DNA of 64,000 bases from Archangium violaceum (GCF_016887565.1 NZ_CP069396.1:9406001-9470000); one strand, 5' to 3'. Numbered from the stretch's first letter, positions 17,878 through 25,979 are shown. Notes: generated from the sequence alone by a model not told the origin. Numbers and translations are program-made.

Positions 17878-18533
17878 GGGGTGACGATCCCGCTCTGGCT
17901 GGCGGGCTCCTCCCGGGTGGACACCAGCGTGGGCGCGGCGCCCGTCGAGGCCAGCCAGCGCGTCAGGGGCCAGGCGAGCAGCAGCGCGAGCACGCCGAAG
18001 AGGTGCATCCGCACGGTCAGCGGCAGCTGGGCGACGAGCGTCGCGTCCGGCTGCAGCGTCACCAGCGAGCGCAGGTACGGCACCACCACGCTCACGTACC
18101 AGGCGGAGGCCCACCGGTACGCCACCGCGATGTAGAGGCCGTTGAGCACCTCGGCCAGCAGCAGCACCTGGAAGGCCAGCCACGCCCGCGCGCCGGGCTC
18201 GCGGCTCGACAGCTTGCGGGCGATGCTCGCCACCAGGCCCCAGGCCAGCATCATCCCGCCGATGAGGCCCACCACCTCCAGGAGGAAGAGGCGCGCGGGC
18301 GAGCGGATGAAGAGCTGGACCGGGTGCGGCAGGAGGAAACAGGCCGCGTGCCACAGCACCATGATGATGGCGCCCACCACCAGGGACACGGCCGCCGAGC
18401 CGGTGCCCTCGCGATCCACCCACCGCATCACCCAGGCGGACAGACGCTCGCGGTTGCGCAGCCACGCCGGCACTCCGATGGCGAGGGCCAGCACCATGTA
18501 GGGAAGGGAATCGTAGAGGAACGTGCCGCTCAC
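17874..18533 (-). CDS. NarI-like (nitrate reductase gamma/cytochrome b type) membrane protein in the act operon
   Basis: 219 residues from a GTG at 18531-18533, chosen because GAGCGAGG precedes it and the alternative upstream start at 18569 would overlap the previous gene. Five hydrophobic segments and the end pattern MHLFGVLALLLAWPLTRW resemble the respiratory nitrate reductase gamma subunit (NarI), which carries two b haems. Candidate haem ligands are His62 and His70 in LWHAACFLLPH and the His of MHLFG. The second C-terminal His of E. coli NarI seems to be Ala here, and the GH motif of the second helix is shortened, so the haem content is doubtful. Its place between a diheme cytochrome c and actA suggests an accessory electron-entry or anchoring role for alternative complex III. 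No nitrate reductase subunits are nearby. Confidence 0.7.
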   Translation of the reverse strand: MSGTFLYDSLPYMVLALAIGVPAWLRNRERLSAWVMRWVDREGTGSAAVSLVVGAIIMVLWHAACFLLPHPVQLFIRSPARLFLLEVVGLIGGMMLAWGLVASIARKLSSREPGARAWLAFQVLLLAEVLNGLYIAVAYRWASAWYVSVVVPYLRSLVTLQPDATLVAQLPLTVRMHLFGVLALLLAWPLTRWLASTGAAPTLVSTREEPASQSGIVTP

Positions 18534-18549
18534 GTGTCGCCTCGCTCTC

Positions 18550-19386
18550 TCAGTCCTTCGCGCGGCCACGGCCGCCCAGGACGATGCCGATGAAACCCAG
18601 TGCGACGCCCAGCCCCACGAAGCCCAGGTAGAAGAAGTCCCGGTCCTTGCGCGGCGGCGTGCCGTCTCGCGAGACGTTCGCCAGGTATGCCTTGAGCTCG
18701 AACTGCTCCGCTTCCGTCAGCGGCGCCTTCTCGTAGAGCTCCTTCATCAACGGGAAGGACATCTCCTTCAGGGCGGGCGTCATCTTCCGCTCGCCCAGCC
18801 GCGCGAAGGAGAAGGTCAGGTCTCGCGCCAGCGTCCCTCCCCCCACCACACCAATGCCACGCACGTCATGACAGCCGATGCAGGCCGGGCCTCCATTGGC
18901 CAGCGCCACCTGCCCCTCGAAGAGCTGACGGCCGTGCTCCAGCTCCTCGGGCGTGGCGTCCGAGGCCAGCTTCGGCCCGGTGGCCCCCGGCTGACAGCTG
19001 CCCTTCTCGGTGCAGTCACGGAAGAACGCGAACAGCCCCTTTCGCTCGTCGTCGGAGAGCTGCTGGTCCGGCATCCGGACCCCGTTGAACTTCTTGATGA
19101 GCTCGCCGGCCACCGGGTCGCCGCCGTCGATCATCGCTCCCGGGCTCTTCAGGAAGGAGGTGACCCAGGACTCCTCGCGGCGCTTCAGCACGCCCATCAG
19201 GTCCGGGCCCACCCGGTCTCCCTGGCCCACCGTGTGGCAGCTCGCGCACCGCTCCGAGAAGAGCTTCGCCCCCTCGGGAACCCCCTGCGCCGCCGCGGGC
19301 ACGGCGGCGAGCAACGCCAGTACCGACAGGACGGGAGTGACGGCCAGTGCTCGTGTCCGGCGTCGGCTCGGGACGTATGTACCCAT
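18550..19386 (-). CDS. Diheme cytochrome c with C-terminal membrane anchor, first gene of the act operon
   Basis: 278 residues from the ATG at 19384-19386, preceded by AGAGGGG; the frame extends to 19419 but without a better start. A signal peptide ends in VPAAAQG. Two cytochrome c domains follow: CASCH near the N-terminus (LFSERCASCHTVGQGDRVGPDL, then VRMPDQQLSDDE with the Met ligand) and CIGCH in the middle (GGPACIGCHDVRGIG). A single C-terminal helix (FFYLGFVGLGVALGFIGIVLGG) anchors it in the membrane. This layout is like that of membrane-bound cytochromes that shuttle electrons between quinol oxidoreductases and oxidases. It lies 16 bases before the NarI-like gene and is the first gene of the operon. 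Confidence 0.85.
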   Translation of the reverse strand: MGTYVPSRRRTRALAVTPVLSVLALLAAVPAAAQGVPEGAKLFSERCASCHTVGQGDRVGPDLMGVLKRREESWVTSFLKSPGAMIDGGDPVAGELIKKFNGVRMPDQQLSDDERKGLFAFFRDCTEKGSCQPGATGPKLASDATPEELEHGRQLFEGQVALANGGPACIGCHDVRGIGVVGGGTLARDLTFSFARLGERKMTPALKEMSFPLMKELYEKAPLTEAEQFELKAYLANVSRDGTPPRKDRDFFYLGFVGLGVALGFIGIVLGGRGRAKD

Positions 19387-19515
19387 CACGGCGTGCCCCT
19401 CTTCGTGAAGCCCGGGCACCTCGCCCGGCTCGACGCGCCGGTCTGCAACTGGAAGGCCAGCGGCCAGGCGGGCTCCGCTCCGAGTGGAGGTGCCTCCTCG
19501 CGCGAAGTGTCAGAT

Positions 19516-19559
19516 GCGCAGCATTTGCGCCTCGCGCACGCCCGGAGCGCAGCATTTGC
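19516..19559. promoter_or_regulatory. Direct repeat of 13 bp upstream of the act operon
   Basis: gcgcagcatttgc occurs at 19516-19528 and again at 19547-19559, 31 bases apart (about three helical turns, same face). It lies in the 257-bp region between the divergent act operon and the plus-strand membrane gene at 19644. The spacing fits a dimeric activator or repressor site. I cannot name the protein. Confidence 0.45.
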
Positions 19560-19643
19560 CGCGCGCCTCACCTCATGGCTCGATGCAACCCCTCGAGGCG
19601 TTGGATCCCGCCATGCAGATTCATCGGGCCAGGGAGAGCCACC

Positions 19644-20357
19644 ATGCACTCCAATGACACCGGATTCTATGGACGATGGATCCTCGCGAACGGCCAGGCC
19701 GAAGCGGCCGGGTTGGGAACGACCTTCGTCGCCGGACGGCTGGTCGCACCGCACCTCGAACAGGTAACGGGTGTGGCGGCCACCCTCGGGGGAGCGTTCG
19801 CCGCGGTCCTCCTGGGCACGCTCCTCGAAGGCGTCCTCGTGGGGCTGCTACAGGAGCGTGTCCTTCGTCAGCGGCTCACGGGCCTGCGCCGTGGGGCGTG
19901 GATCCTCGCGACCGCCGCCGGAGCCGGACTGGCATGGCTGCTCGGGATGGTGCCGAGCACGGTCATGGAGCTCGCCTCCACCGCGTCGCCCGGCCCGGCA
20001 CCGGAGGAGCCGGGTGCGCTGGTCCAATATGGACTGGCCATGGGGCTGGGGTTCGTCGCCGGCCCCATCCTCGGCCTCGCCCAGTGGACGGTGCTGCGCG
20101 GCCTCGTCTCGGGCGCCGGCCGCTGGCTGTGGGCCAACGCGCTGGCCTGGGCCGTTGGAATGCCTCTCATCTTCATCGGGATGGACCTCGTGCCCTGGGC
20201 CGGTCCCTTCGCGCTCGTGGCGCTCGCGCTGTACCTGGTCTGCGGCGTCACGGGCCTCGTCGTCGGCGCCATTCACGGACGCGTGCTCGTGCGGCTTCTA
20301 AGTCCTCGTCACATCCGGCTCCTCGCCCATCAGTCCCATGGGGGAAGGAGGGGATGA
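19644..20357 (+). CDS. Multi-pass membrane protein of unknown function
   Basis: 237 residues from the ATG at 19644, chosen because AGGGAGAG lies 6 bases before it; the frame is open upstream but without coding character. Hydrophobic segments alternate with short loops (about five to six helices), for example VAATLGGAFAAVLLGTLLEGVLVGL and FALVALALYLVCGVTGLVVGAIHG. The overall pattern (repeated GxxxGxxQWxVLR-like segments such as GPILGLAQWTVLRG) resembles bacterial membrane proteins of unknown function. The stop overlaps or nearly touches the DUF1842 gene, so the two are probably co-expressed. No catalytic motif was recognised. Confidence 0.7.
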   Translation: MHSNDTGFYGRWILANGQAEAAGLGTTFVAGRLVAPHLEQVTGVAATLGGAFAAVLLGTLLEGVLVGLLQERVLRQRLTGLRRGAWILATAAGAGLAWLLGMVPSTVMELASTASPGPAPEEPGALVQYGLAMGLGFVAGPILGLAQWTVLRGLVSGAGRWLWANALAWAVGMPLIFIGMDLVPWAGPFALVALALYLVCGVTGLVVGAIHGRVLVRLLSPRHIRLLAHQSHGGRRG

Positions 20358-20359
20358 GG

Positions 20360-20812
20360 ATGCCGGCAATGCCCGACGAGAGTGCAGCGAATCTGGAGCT
20401 CGAGAAGACAACCCGCCTGTTCAAGGCGAGGTACGAGATCGGTACCGGTGAGCTCGGTGCCCCGGACTTCTACATCGACGTCAATGTCAACACGGTGAGC
20501 AAGACACTCACCGGCATTGGCAGGATCAATCAGGCAGCGCTCCCACCCGTGGACGTGCGCACCCGGTTGGAGGGCACGTACATGCCCATGGTGGCCGAGC
20601 CACCCTCCCCCATGCGCGTCATCGTGGCCGCCACGGGCACCTCCGTCATCCCCTGGCTGCCCGACGGAATCCAGCCACGCGGGCAGAGCAACGTTCGCCT
20701 GTTCATGCTCCTCGACCCGAACTGGAAGAGCGGTAGCGCCTCCTACGAGTACAAGGGGGCACAGGGGCAGTGGCTCGAGGTCATGAACGTTCCCGTGAAG
20801 CGATGCAGCTGA
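20360..20812 (+). CDS. DUF1842-type small soluble protein
   Basis: 150 residues. The start at 20360 is preferred because AGGAGG (20346-20351) is 8 bases before it; an ATG at 20354 overlaps the previous stop as ATGA and would add two residues. The body, YEIGTGELGAPDFYIDVNVN, then VSKTLTGIGRINQAALPPVD, then a Trp-Lys-Ser-Gly segment (LDPNWKSGSASYEYKGAQG) and WLEVMNVPVK at the end, matches my memory of the DUF1842 family. That family is a predicted all-beta domain of unknown function, often beside DUF1843. No signal peptide is present. The coupling with the membrane protein upstream is the only functional hint. Confidence 0.65.
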   Translation: MPAMPDESAANLELEKTTRLFKARYEIGTGELGAPDFYIDVNVNTVSKTLTGIGRINQAALPPVDVRTRLEGTYMPMVAEPPSPMRVIVAATGTSVIPWLPDGIQPRGQSNVRLFMLLDPNWKSGSASYEYKGAQGQWLEVMNVPVKRCS

Positions 20813-20851
20813 CCCCGAGCGCCCGTCCGGCGAAGGAGCCTCGGCGGCCGC

Positions 20852-21256
20852 TCAGCCGCCGATGGAGGTGGTGCCCATCAGGCTCCGGCCGATGGCCAGG
20901 ATGCCGCCGAGCACGAGCACGAGCGCCCCGCCCACGCCGATGAGCGGCAGCAGGTAGCCGGGGTTGGGGCGCTTGCGGTTCACCACCAGCAGCGCGTGGG
21001 CCAGGCCCGCCGCCGCCAGCATCATCACCAGGTGGCCCCAGAGGGCCGGGTAGAAGGGCCAGCCCGAGCCCAGCAGGATGATGCCGAGGAGGATCTGCGT
21101 GTCGAGCAGCCCCGCGAAGCTGGAGCCGATGATGCGGACCGACTTGTCCACGGGCCGCTTCGTGGCGAGCCCGAAGGCGAAGTAGGCGACGGCGACCAGC
21201 CCCATCAGGAGGACGAGGTAACGCAACCCGGAGTGCGCGTAGAAGAGCATTCTCAT
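20852..21256 (-). CDS. Small four-helix membrane protein
   Basis: 134 residues from the ATG at 21254-21256 (a second Met follows two codons later). Four hydrophobic segments are seen, with HSGLRYLVLLMGLVAVAYF at the start, LLDTQILLGIILLGSGWPFY in the second helix region, and WGHLVMMLAAAGLAHALLV. The His residues in the first and third helices resemble small cytochrome-b-like membrane proteins found in other phyla, but haem binding is not shown. It follows the peroxidase gene by 41 bases on the same strand, so it may be in the same transcript. Function unknown. Confidence 0.65.
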   Translation of the reverse strand: MRMLFYAHSGLRYLVLLMGLVAVAYFAFGLATKRPVDKSVRIIGSSFAGLLDTQILLGIILLGSGWPFYPALWGHLVMMLAAAGLAHALLVVNRKRPNPGYLLPLIGVGGALVLVLGGILAIGRSLMGTTSIGG

Positions 21257-21297
21257 GCTCGCGCCCTTTAACGCCCCCCGGGCCGGGAGGCGAGCCT

Positions 21298-22410
21298 TTA
21301 CGTCGGATCCGGCTTCGGCGTGGCGCGCGTGCTGGGGGGCAGCTCGGGGGCCGCGAGGACGTCGGCGCCGGGCAGCTCGCCGGTGAGGCTCTTGAGGAAG
21401 GCCACGATGTCGTCCACCTCGGCGTCGGTGAAGCTCATCCCCAGCTGGTGCTTGGCCATCAGGCGCACCGCCGTGGGCAGCTCCTTGACGGAGCCGTCGT
21501 GGAACCAGGGACCCGTCTTCTCCACGTTGCGCAGCGTGGGCACGCGGAACTTGTGCAGGTCCTCCTCGTTCTTCGTCACGTCGTAGCGGCCCTTGTCCTC
21601 GGTGGGGAAGTCCTCGATGAGGCCCAGCTTCTGGAAGGAGGTACCGCCCACCGACGGGCCGTTGTGGCACGTGGTGCAGCCCGCGCTGGCGAAGAGCTCC
21701 AACCCGCGCCGCTCCTGCTCGGTGAGGGCGCTCTCGTCACCCGCCAGGAACTTGTCGAAGCGCGCGCTGGTGAGGAGCTTGCGCTCGAAGGCGGCGATGG
21801 CCCGCGCGGCGTTGCCCACGCTCACCGCCTTCTTGTTTCCAGGGAAGGCCGCCTGGAAGCGCTTCACGTACTCCGGCATGGAGTTGAGCGTCGCCAGGAC
21901 GCGCTTCTCGCCCGGCATGGCCATCTCCAACGGGTTCATCATCGGGCCCTCGGCCTGCTCCTCCAGCGTGGCGGCGCGGCCATCCCAGAACTGGGCGACA
22001 TGGCCCGCGGCATGGAAGACGGTGGGCGCGTTGCGGCTGCCCTTCTGGCCCTTGTGCCCCTCGGAGGTGGCCTTGCCATCCACGCCGAAGGTGTCCAGGT
22101 CGTGGCAGCTGTTGCACGAGATGTCGTGGTTCTTCGACAGGCGCTTCTCGAAGAAGAGCATGCGCCCGAGCGACACCTGCTCCGCGCTGTCCACCGGCGC
22201 CTTGACGGTCTTGGCGGGCAGGCGGAAGAAGGAGACGAGCTTCTCGTGGCTCATCTTCGGCTTCGGTGGCTCCGGCGCGGCGGCGGGCGAGGGCGCGGCG
22301 ACCACGGTGGGGGCGGGTGGCGCCGGCGGAGGAGACTCCTTGCTACAAGAAGAAGAGAAGGCGCCCAGGGACACCAGTCCGACGCCAAGCAAGAGCCGAT
22401 TCCGCGACAT
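21298..22410 (-). CDS. Diheme cytochrome c peroxidase / MauG family lipoprotein
   Basis: 370 residues. The signal peptide ends in AFSSSCSKE (lipobox), followed by a Pro/Ala-rich linker, so the protein is tethered in the periplasm. Two haem c sites are present, CNSCH ([13 protein letters not shown]) and CTTCH (GCTTCHNGPSVGG), in the order and spacing of bacterial diheme peroxidases. The family signature [21 protein letters not shown] follows. These enzymes reduce H2O2 with electrons from cytochromes, or oxidise protein side chains (MauG). It starts directly after the stop of the YfiM-like gene, with GGGAGG inside that gene as ribosome binding site. The protein at 24835-25914 is a close paralogue; both end in TPKPDPT. 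Confidence 0.92.
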   Translation of the reverse strand: MSRNRLLLGVGLVSLGAFSSSCSKESPPPAPPAPTVVAAPSPAAAPEPPKPKMSHEKLVSFFRLPAKTVKAPVDSAEQVSLGRMLFFEKRLSKNHDISCNSCHDLDTFGVDGKATSEGHKGQKGSRNAPTVFHAAGHVAQFWDGRAATLEEQAEGPMMNPLEMAMPGEKRVLATLNSMPEYVKRFQAAFPGNKKAVSVGNAARAIAAFERKLLTSARFDKFLAGDESALTEQERRGLELFASAGCTTCHNGPSVGGTSFQKLGLIEDFPTEDKGRYDVTKNEEDLHKFRVPTLRNVEKTGPWFHDGSVKELPTAVRLMAKHQLGMSFTDAEVDDIVAFLKSLTGELPGADVLAAPELPPSTRATPKPDPT

Positions 22411-22950
22411 CTACCAACCTCCCGAGAGCAGCAGCAGTACTGGGATGTCGTTCCTACCATCCCCCGACGCCTTTTGTGGATGCCCCCCGGCTGACGGGGA
22501 AAAGGCCAGGGTGAGGCTCATCCCTCCTGGAAGCCCTGACCCGCCTTCCTGGAGAGCGGCCACCCGAGCGGGCGCCGACGCCTCGCGGTGGAAGAAGAGC
22601 CGGTCGATGGCCCAGGACAGGCCGAGGCCGGTGGCCGTGCCCAACACGTCCCACGTCAGGTCCTTGAAGGAGAAGAAGCTCCCGCGCCACGCGTCGTAGA
22701 CCTCCTTGCCGACACCCGCGCCGAGCGCCAGCCCCGCGCCGGTGAGCCACCGCGCTCCGGGCTCCTCGAAGAGGAGCGCCCCGCCGGTGTACCCCGCACC
22801 GGCCAGGCCGGCGCTGACGCTGTAATGCAGCGCCTTGTCCCGGCCGAACCAGTCGTCCGTGGAGGGAATCTCGGGCTCCCCGCCCCGGGCGGACAGTGGC
22901 AACAGCAACGACAGACACAACAAGGCCAGGAGGCCTTCACGGGCAGTCAT
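22411..22950 (-). CDS. YfiM-like (DUF2279-type) exported protein
   Basis: 179 residues from the ATG at 22948-22950; an in-frame GTG at 22968 is an alternative, and no strong ribosome binding site marks either. A signal peptide ends in LSARGGEP. The core DDWFGRDKALHYSVSAGLAG, LALGAGVGKEVYDAWRG and FSFKDLTWDVLGTATGL matches the pattern of E. coli YfiM (DKA.H, GASKE..D, W.WKDL.WD..G). The function of that family is unknown. It lies directly before the diheme peroxidase gene with no gap, so it is co-transcribed and perhaps translationally coupled. Confidence 0.75.
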   Translation of the reverse strand: MTAREGLLALLCLSLLLPLSARGGEPEIPSTDDWFGRDKALHYSVSAGLAGAGYTGGALLFEEPGARWLTGAGLALGAGVGKEVYDAWRGSFFSFKDLTWDVLGTATGLGLSWAIDRLFFHREASAPARVAALQEGGSGLPGGMSLTLAFSPSAGGHPQKASGDGRNDIPVLLLLSGGW

Positions 22951-23005
22951 GATGCGCCATGACACCACCCTCCGGCGCCCACGTCAGCCCCCCGGGGAGG
23001 ACCCC

Positions 23006-24190
23006 ATGGGTGACCCTGGGAACCTGTCGCGTCGGATTTCGAGACTCGCGGCCCACCTGCACGTATGCTTGTCATCCGTGACACGCCCCGGCACATCTCT
23101 CTTCGACCTCGGCAAGCCCTCCTCCCGTCACCCCGGACTCGACGGGGCACGAGGATTGGCCGTGGTGGCGATGGTGCTGGGGCACACGCTGGACGCGCTG
23201 CTCGCGCCCGAGGTCCGCGTCCACCCCTGGGTGCAGCGGTACTGGGAGTTCCGCGGCATCACCGCTCCCCTCTTCCTGCTGGTGGCCGGCTTCGCCGTGG
23301 TGGCCGCGCTCGGCACCTCCCCGGCCAGCGCGGGCCAGTCCTTCTTCCGCCGGGTGCGGCGGGCCCTGCTGCTCCTCTTCCTCGGCTACTTCCTGCACTG
23401 GCCGGGCTGGGCCACCGCCCACTCGCTCGGCTGGGGCGTGGAGCTGCGCACCCTCGTCTTCACCTTCGATGCGCTGCAGAGCATCGGCGTGAGCCTGCTG
23501 GTGGGCGCCGCCGTGCTGGTGCTCGCGCGCGGCACCTGGACGCGGGCCGTGGCGCTCGCCCTGCTCGCCGTGGGCATCCCCCTGGCCAGTTCCCTCCTGT
23601 GGAACGCCGCCACGGCCTGGCCCGTGGAGTTGCAACAGGCGGTGGGCATGCCGGGCTCGCGCTTCCCGCTCTTCCCCTGGGCGGGCTACTTCTTCGCCGG
23701 AGCGCTCGCCGCCCACCTGCTGCGGCTGCTGCGGCCCGGCTGGCCCCAGGGGCTCGCCCTGGTGGCGCTCGGCGCGGGGCTGCTGGCCCTCACCCAGCGC
23801 CTGCCCGCCGACTGGAGCCCCACCAGCGCCTGGCTCGTGGCCTTCCGCGTCGGCGAGGGACTCCTCGTGCTGGGTGTCATCAACCTGTTGCCCCAGATGT
23901 TCTCGCGGCCCCTCGCGCCGCTGGGCCGCACCTCGCTGTGGATCTACGTGCTGCACCTGCCGGTGGTGTACGGCTGGGCCGGCACCGCGGGGCTGGCCGG
24001 GCGCGTGGGCCCCACCCTGGGACTGCTGCCCGCGCTGGGCGTGGGCCTCGGGTTGCTCGGGGTGTGTTTCCTCGTGGCCCGCCTGGGCCGGATGGTGCGC
24101 GGAAGCCGCGGCCCCGCGGACGGCACGACGTGGCGCGCCCGCCCGGTGCCGGTCGACGGCGCCGCGCTGCGCTCCGGCCAGCGCACCTAA
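23006..24190 (+). CDS. Multi-pass membrane acyltransferase-like protein (DUF1624/HGSNAT type)
   Basis: 394 residues from the ATG at 23006, with GGGGAGG 5 bases before it; the frame is open further upstream but overlaps the divergent YfiM-like gene. After about 30 polar residues comes RHPGLDGARGLAVVAMVLGHTLD, the first-helix signature of the DUF1624/heparan-alpha-glucosaminide N-acetyltransferase group, then GITAPLFLLVAGFAVV. About ten helices follow, including RTSLWIYVLHLPVVYGW near the end. Members transfer acyl groups across the membrane to sugars or similar acceptors. The His of GHTLD is the candidate catalytic residue. It is divergent from the YfiM-like/peroxidase group; the substrate is unknown. 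Confidence 0.8.
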   Translation: MGDPGNLSRRISRLAAHLHVCLSSVTRPGTSLFDLGKPSSRHPGLDGARGLAVVAMVLGHTLDALLAPEVRVHPWVQRYWEFRGITAPLFLLVAGFAVVAALGTSPASAGQSFFRRVRRALLLLFLGYFLHWPGWATAHSLGWGVELRTLVFTFDALQSIGVSLLVGAAVLVLARGTWTRAVALALLAVGIPLASSLLWNAATAWPVELQQAVGMPGSRFPLFPWAGYFFAGALAAHLLRLLRPGWPQGLALVALGAGLLALTQRLPADWSPTSAWLVAFRVGEGLLVLGVINLLPQMFSRPLAPLGRTSLWIYVLHLPVVYGWAGTAGLAGRVGPTLGLLPALGVGLGLLGVCFLVARLGRMVRGSRGPADGTTWRARPVPVDGAALRSGQRT

Positions 24191-24284
24191 GTGGGCAGCC
24201 CCCCATCGAGAGCATTTACATCCCAGGGTCTGCGGGCTAGATGCGCGGCGCTTCCTTCCACACAGGCAGTCCAAGCGAGGAACC

Positions 24285-24620
24285 ATGAACCTGCTTCGCA
24301 AGCTGTCCGTCGTCGCCGTCCTGTCCCTCGGCCTGTCCGGCTGCGCGGGTGTCGCGTTCATCGGCACCGGCGCCCCCGGCTCCTCCGGCCTCTACGCGCA
24401 GACCACCAGCAACAGCTTCATCAACGAGCAGACCAAGCTGGGCTCCAAGTCCGGTGAGAGCTGCATCACGTCCATCCTCGGGCTCGTCACCACGGGCGAT
24501 GCCGGCGTGAACGAGACGGCCAAGAAGGCCGGCATCAGCCGCGTCACCCACATCGACCAGAAGCTCACCAACATCATCGGCGTGTACGCCACGTACTGCG
24601 TCGTGGTGTACGGCGACTAG
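24285..24620 (+). CDS. TRL-family small lipoprotein
   Basis: 111 residues from the ATG at 24285 with GCGAGG 5 bases upstream. The signal peptide MNLLRKLSVVAVLSLGLSGC has a clear lipobox at Cys20. The mature part contains the TRL-like family features: GLYAQTTSNSF, then CITSILGLVTTGDAGVNETA, then AGISRVTHIDQK, and finally NIIGVYATYCVVVYGD. The family is small, periplasmic or outer-membrane anchored, and without known activity. It is a monocistronic gene followed by two hairpins. Confidence 0.85.
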   Translation: MNLLRKLSVVAVLSLGLSGCAGVAFIGTGAPGSSGLYAQTTSNSFINEQTKLGSKSGESCITSILGLVTTGDAGVNETAKKAGISRVTHIDQKLTNIIGVYATYCVVVYGD

Positions 24621-24630
24621 TCGCCTTCCC

Positions 24631-24672
24631 CGGTGCCGCGTCCCCGCCAGACGGCCGAGGGGCGCGGCACCG
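24631..24672 (+). terminator. Terminator after the TRL lipoprotein gene
   Basis: cggtgccgcg-t-cccc pairs with gggg-cgcggcaccg (14 bp with one bulged T) around a 13-base loop. It is followed by TGTTTCACT and begins 10 bases after the stop codon. Confidence 0.55.
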
Positions 24673-24700
24673 TGTTTCACTGGGATGCCGGGGTGAATGC

Positions 24701-24717
24701 CGGGGCAGAATGCCCCG
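24701..24717. terminator. Second small hairpin after the TRL gene
   Basis: cggggca-gaa-tgccccg is a perfect 7-bp stem with a 3-base loop, followed by CGTCGTTTCCCC. It may be a back-up terminator or only structure in the 214-bp gap before the next gene; I see nothing else there except the likely promoter of that gene. Confidence 0.35.
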
Positions 24718-24834
24718 CGTCGTTTCCCCCTGCACCCAAGAGACTGCTAATTTCCTGACGGCTTCCGGCCTCCCCCCCTTCAGCGGACCCACCCGGGTCT
24801 TCCGGCCGCGGAGCTCAGTGAAAGAGCAGACCTC

Positions 24835-25914
24835 ATGAAACTCAAGAGCCTCGTTCGTCCCCTCATCCTGGCCGCCGCCACCGTTGGCGCCGCGGCCTTT
24901 GCTCAGGCGGCCAAACCGGCCGCACCGGCCGCCCCCACCGCCGCTCAGCAGCAGGTCGTCATCGACCGCGCCCTGCTCGGCGTGTTCAAGGCGCTGCCGG
25001 CCCGCTTCGAGGACCCCAAGAACCCCATCACCCCGGAGAAGGTGGAGCTGGGGCGCATGCTGTACTTCGACACCCGTCTGTCGAAGAACCAGGACGTGTC
25101 CTGCAACAGCTGCCACGACCTGAACAAGTTCGGCGTGGACGGCAAGCCCACCTCGCCGGGCCACAAGAAGCAGCTGGGCGGCCGCAACTCGCCCACCGTG
25201 TACAACGCCGGTGGTCACATCCTGCAGTTCTGGGATGGCCGCGCCCCCAACCTCGAGGAGCAGGCCAAGGGCCCCATCCTCAACCCCGTCGAGATGGCGA
25301 TGCCCAACGAGGCGCGCGTCGTCGAGACGCTGAAGTCCATCCCCGGCTACGTCACCGCCTTCCAGAAGGCATTCCCGGGCCAGGCCGACGCCGTCACCTA
25401 CGACAACATGGCCAAGGCCATTGGCGCCTTCGAGCGCCAGCTCGTCACCCCCTCGCGCTTCGACAAGTTCCTGGCCGGTGACGAGAAGGCGCTCACCGAG
25501 GCGGAGAAGCACGGCCTGAAGAAGTTCCTCGAGCAGGGCTGCCAGACCTGCCACAACGGCCCGGCCATCGGCGGCTCGCTGCAGAAGCTGGGTCTCGTGG
25601 TGCCCTTCCAGTCCAAGGACCAGGGCCGCTTCGACCTGACCAAGCAGGAGTCGGACCGGATGATCTTCCGCGTCCCCACCCTGCGCAACGTGACGAAGAC
25701 GGGCCCGTGGTTCCACGACGGCTCCGTCACGGAGATCCAGACGGCCGTGAAGCTGATGGCCCAGCACCAGTTCGGCAAGCAGATCACCGACGAGGACGCG
25801 AAGGCGATCGTCACCTTCCTGGACTCGCTCACCGGTGAGCTGCCCAAGAGCTACATCACCAAGCCGAAGCTGCCGGCCAGCGGCCCCAAGACGCCGAAGC
25901 CGGACCCGACGTAA
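24835..25914 (+). CDS. Diheme cytochrome c peroxidase / MauG family, periplasmic
   Basis: 359 residues. A cleavable signal peptide ([25 protein letters not shown], written as start MKLKSLV and end AFAQAA) lacks a lipobox, unlike the paralogue at 21298-22410. Two haem c sites are present, CNSCH ([13 protein letters not shown]) and CQTCH ([13 protein letters not shown]). [21 protein letters not shown] is the family signature. [24 protein letters not shown] is shared almost word for word with the paralogue. Expected reaction: H2O2 reduction with cytochrome electrons in the periplasm. It is transcribed alone, convergent with the aminotransferase gene, with a shared hairpin between them. Confidence 0.92.
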   Translation: MKLKSLVRPLILAAATVGAAAFAQAAKPAAPAAPTAAQQQVVIDRALLGVFKALPARFEDPKNPITPEKVELGRMLYFDTRLSKNQDVSCNSCHDLNKFGVDGKPTSPGHKKQLGGRNSPTVYNAGGHILQFWDGRAPNLEEQAKGPILNPVEMAMPNEARVVETLKSIPGYVTAFQKAFPGQADAVTYDNMAKAIGAFERQLVTPSRFDKFLAGDEKALTEAEKHGLKKFLEQGCQTCHNGPAIGGSLQKLGLVVPFQSKDQGRFDLTKQESDRMIFRVPTLRNVTKTGPWFHDGSVTEIQTAVKLMAQHQFGKQITDEDAKAIVTFLDSLTGELPKSYITKPKLPASGPKTPKPDPT

Positions 25915-25926
25915 TCCATCGAAGCA

Positions 25927-25966
25927 CCGGCCTCCGCGCGCCCGAGGAAAGGACGCGCGGGGCCGG
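25927..25966. terminator. Hairpin between convergent peroxidase and aminotransferase genes
   Basis: ccggcc-t-ccgcgcg pairs with cgcgcggggccgg with one bulge and a 13-base loop. It lies in the 65-bp gap between the two converging stop codons. There is no T-run on either side, so it is a probable but not certain bidirectional terminator. Confidence 0.4.
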
Positions 25967-25979
25967 AGTCCTCGGAGGC

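Noticed and set aside
20841-20862. Palindrome tcggcggc-cgctca-gccgccga at the convergent ends of the DUF1842 and four-helix genes
   Set aside because: It overlaps the stop codon and coding end of the minus-strand gene and has no T-run on either side. A chance hairpin in GC-rich DNA is as likely as a terminator.
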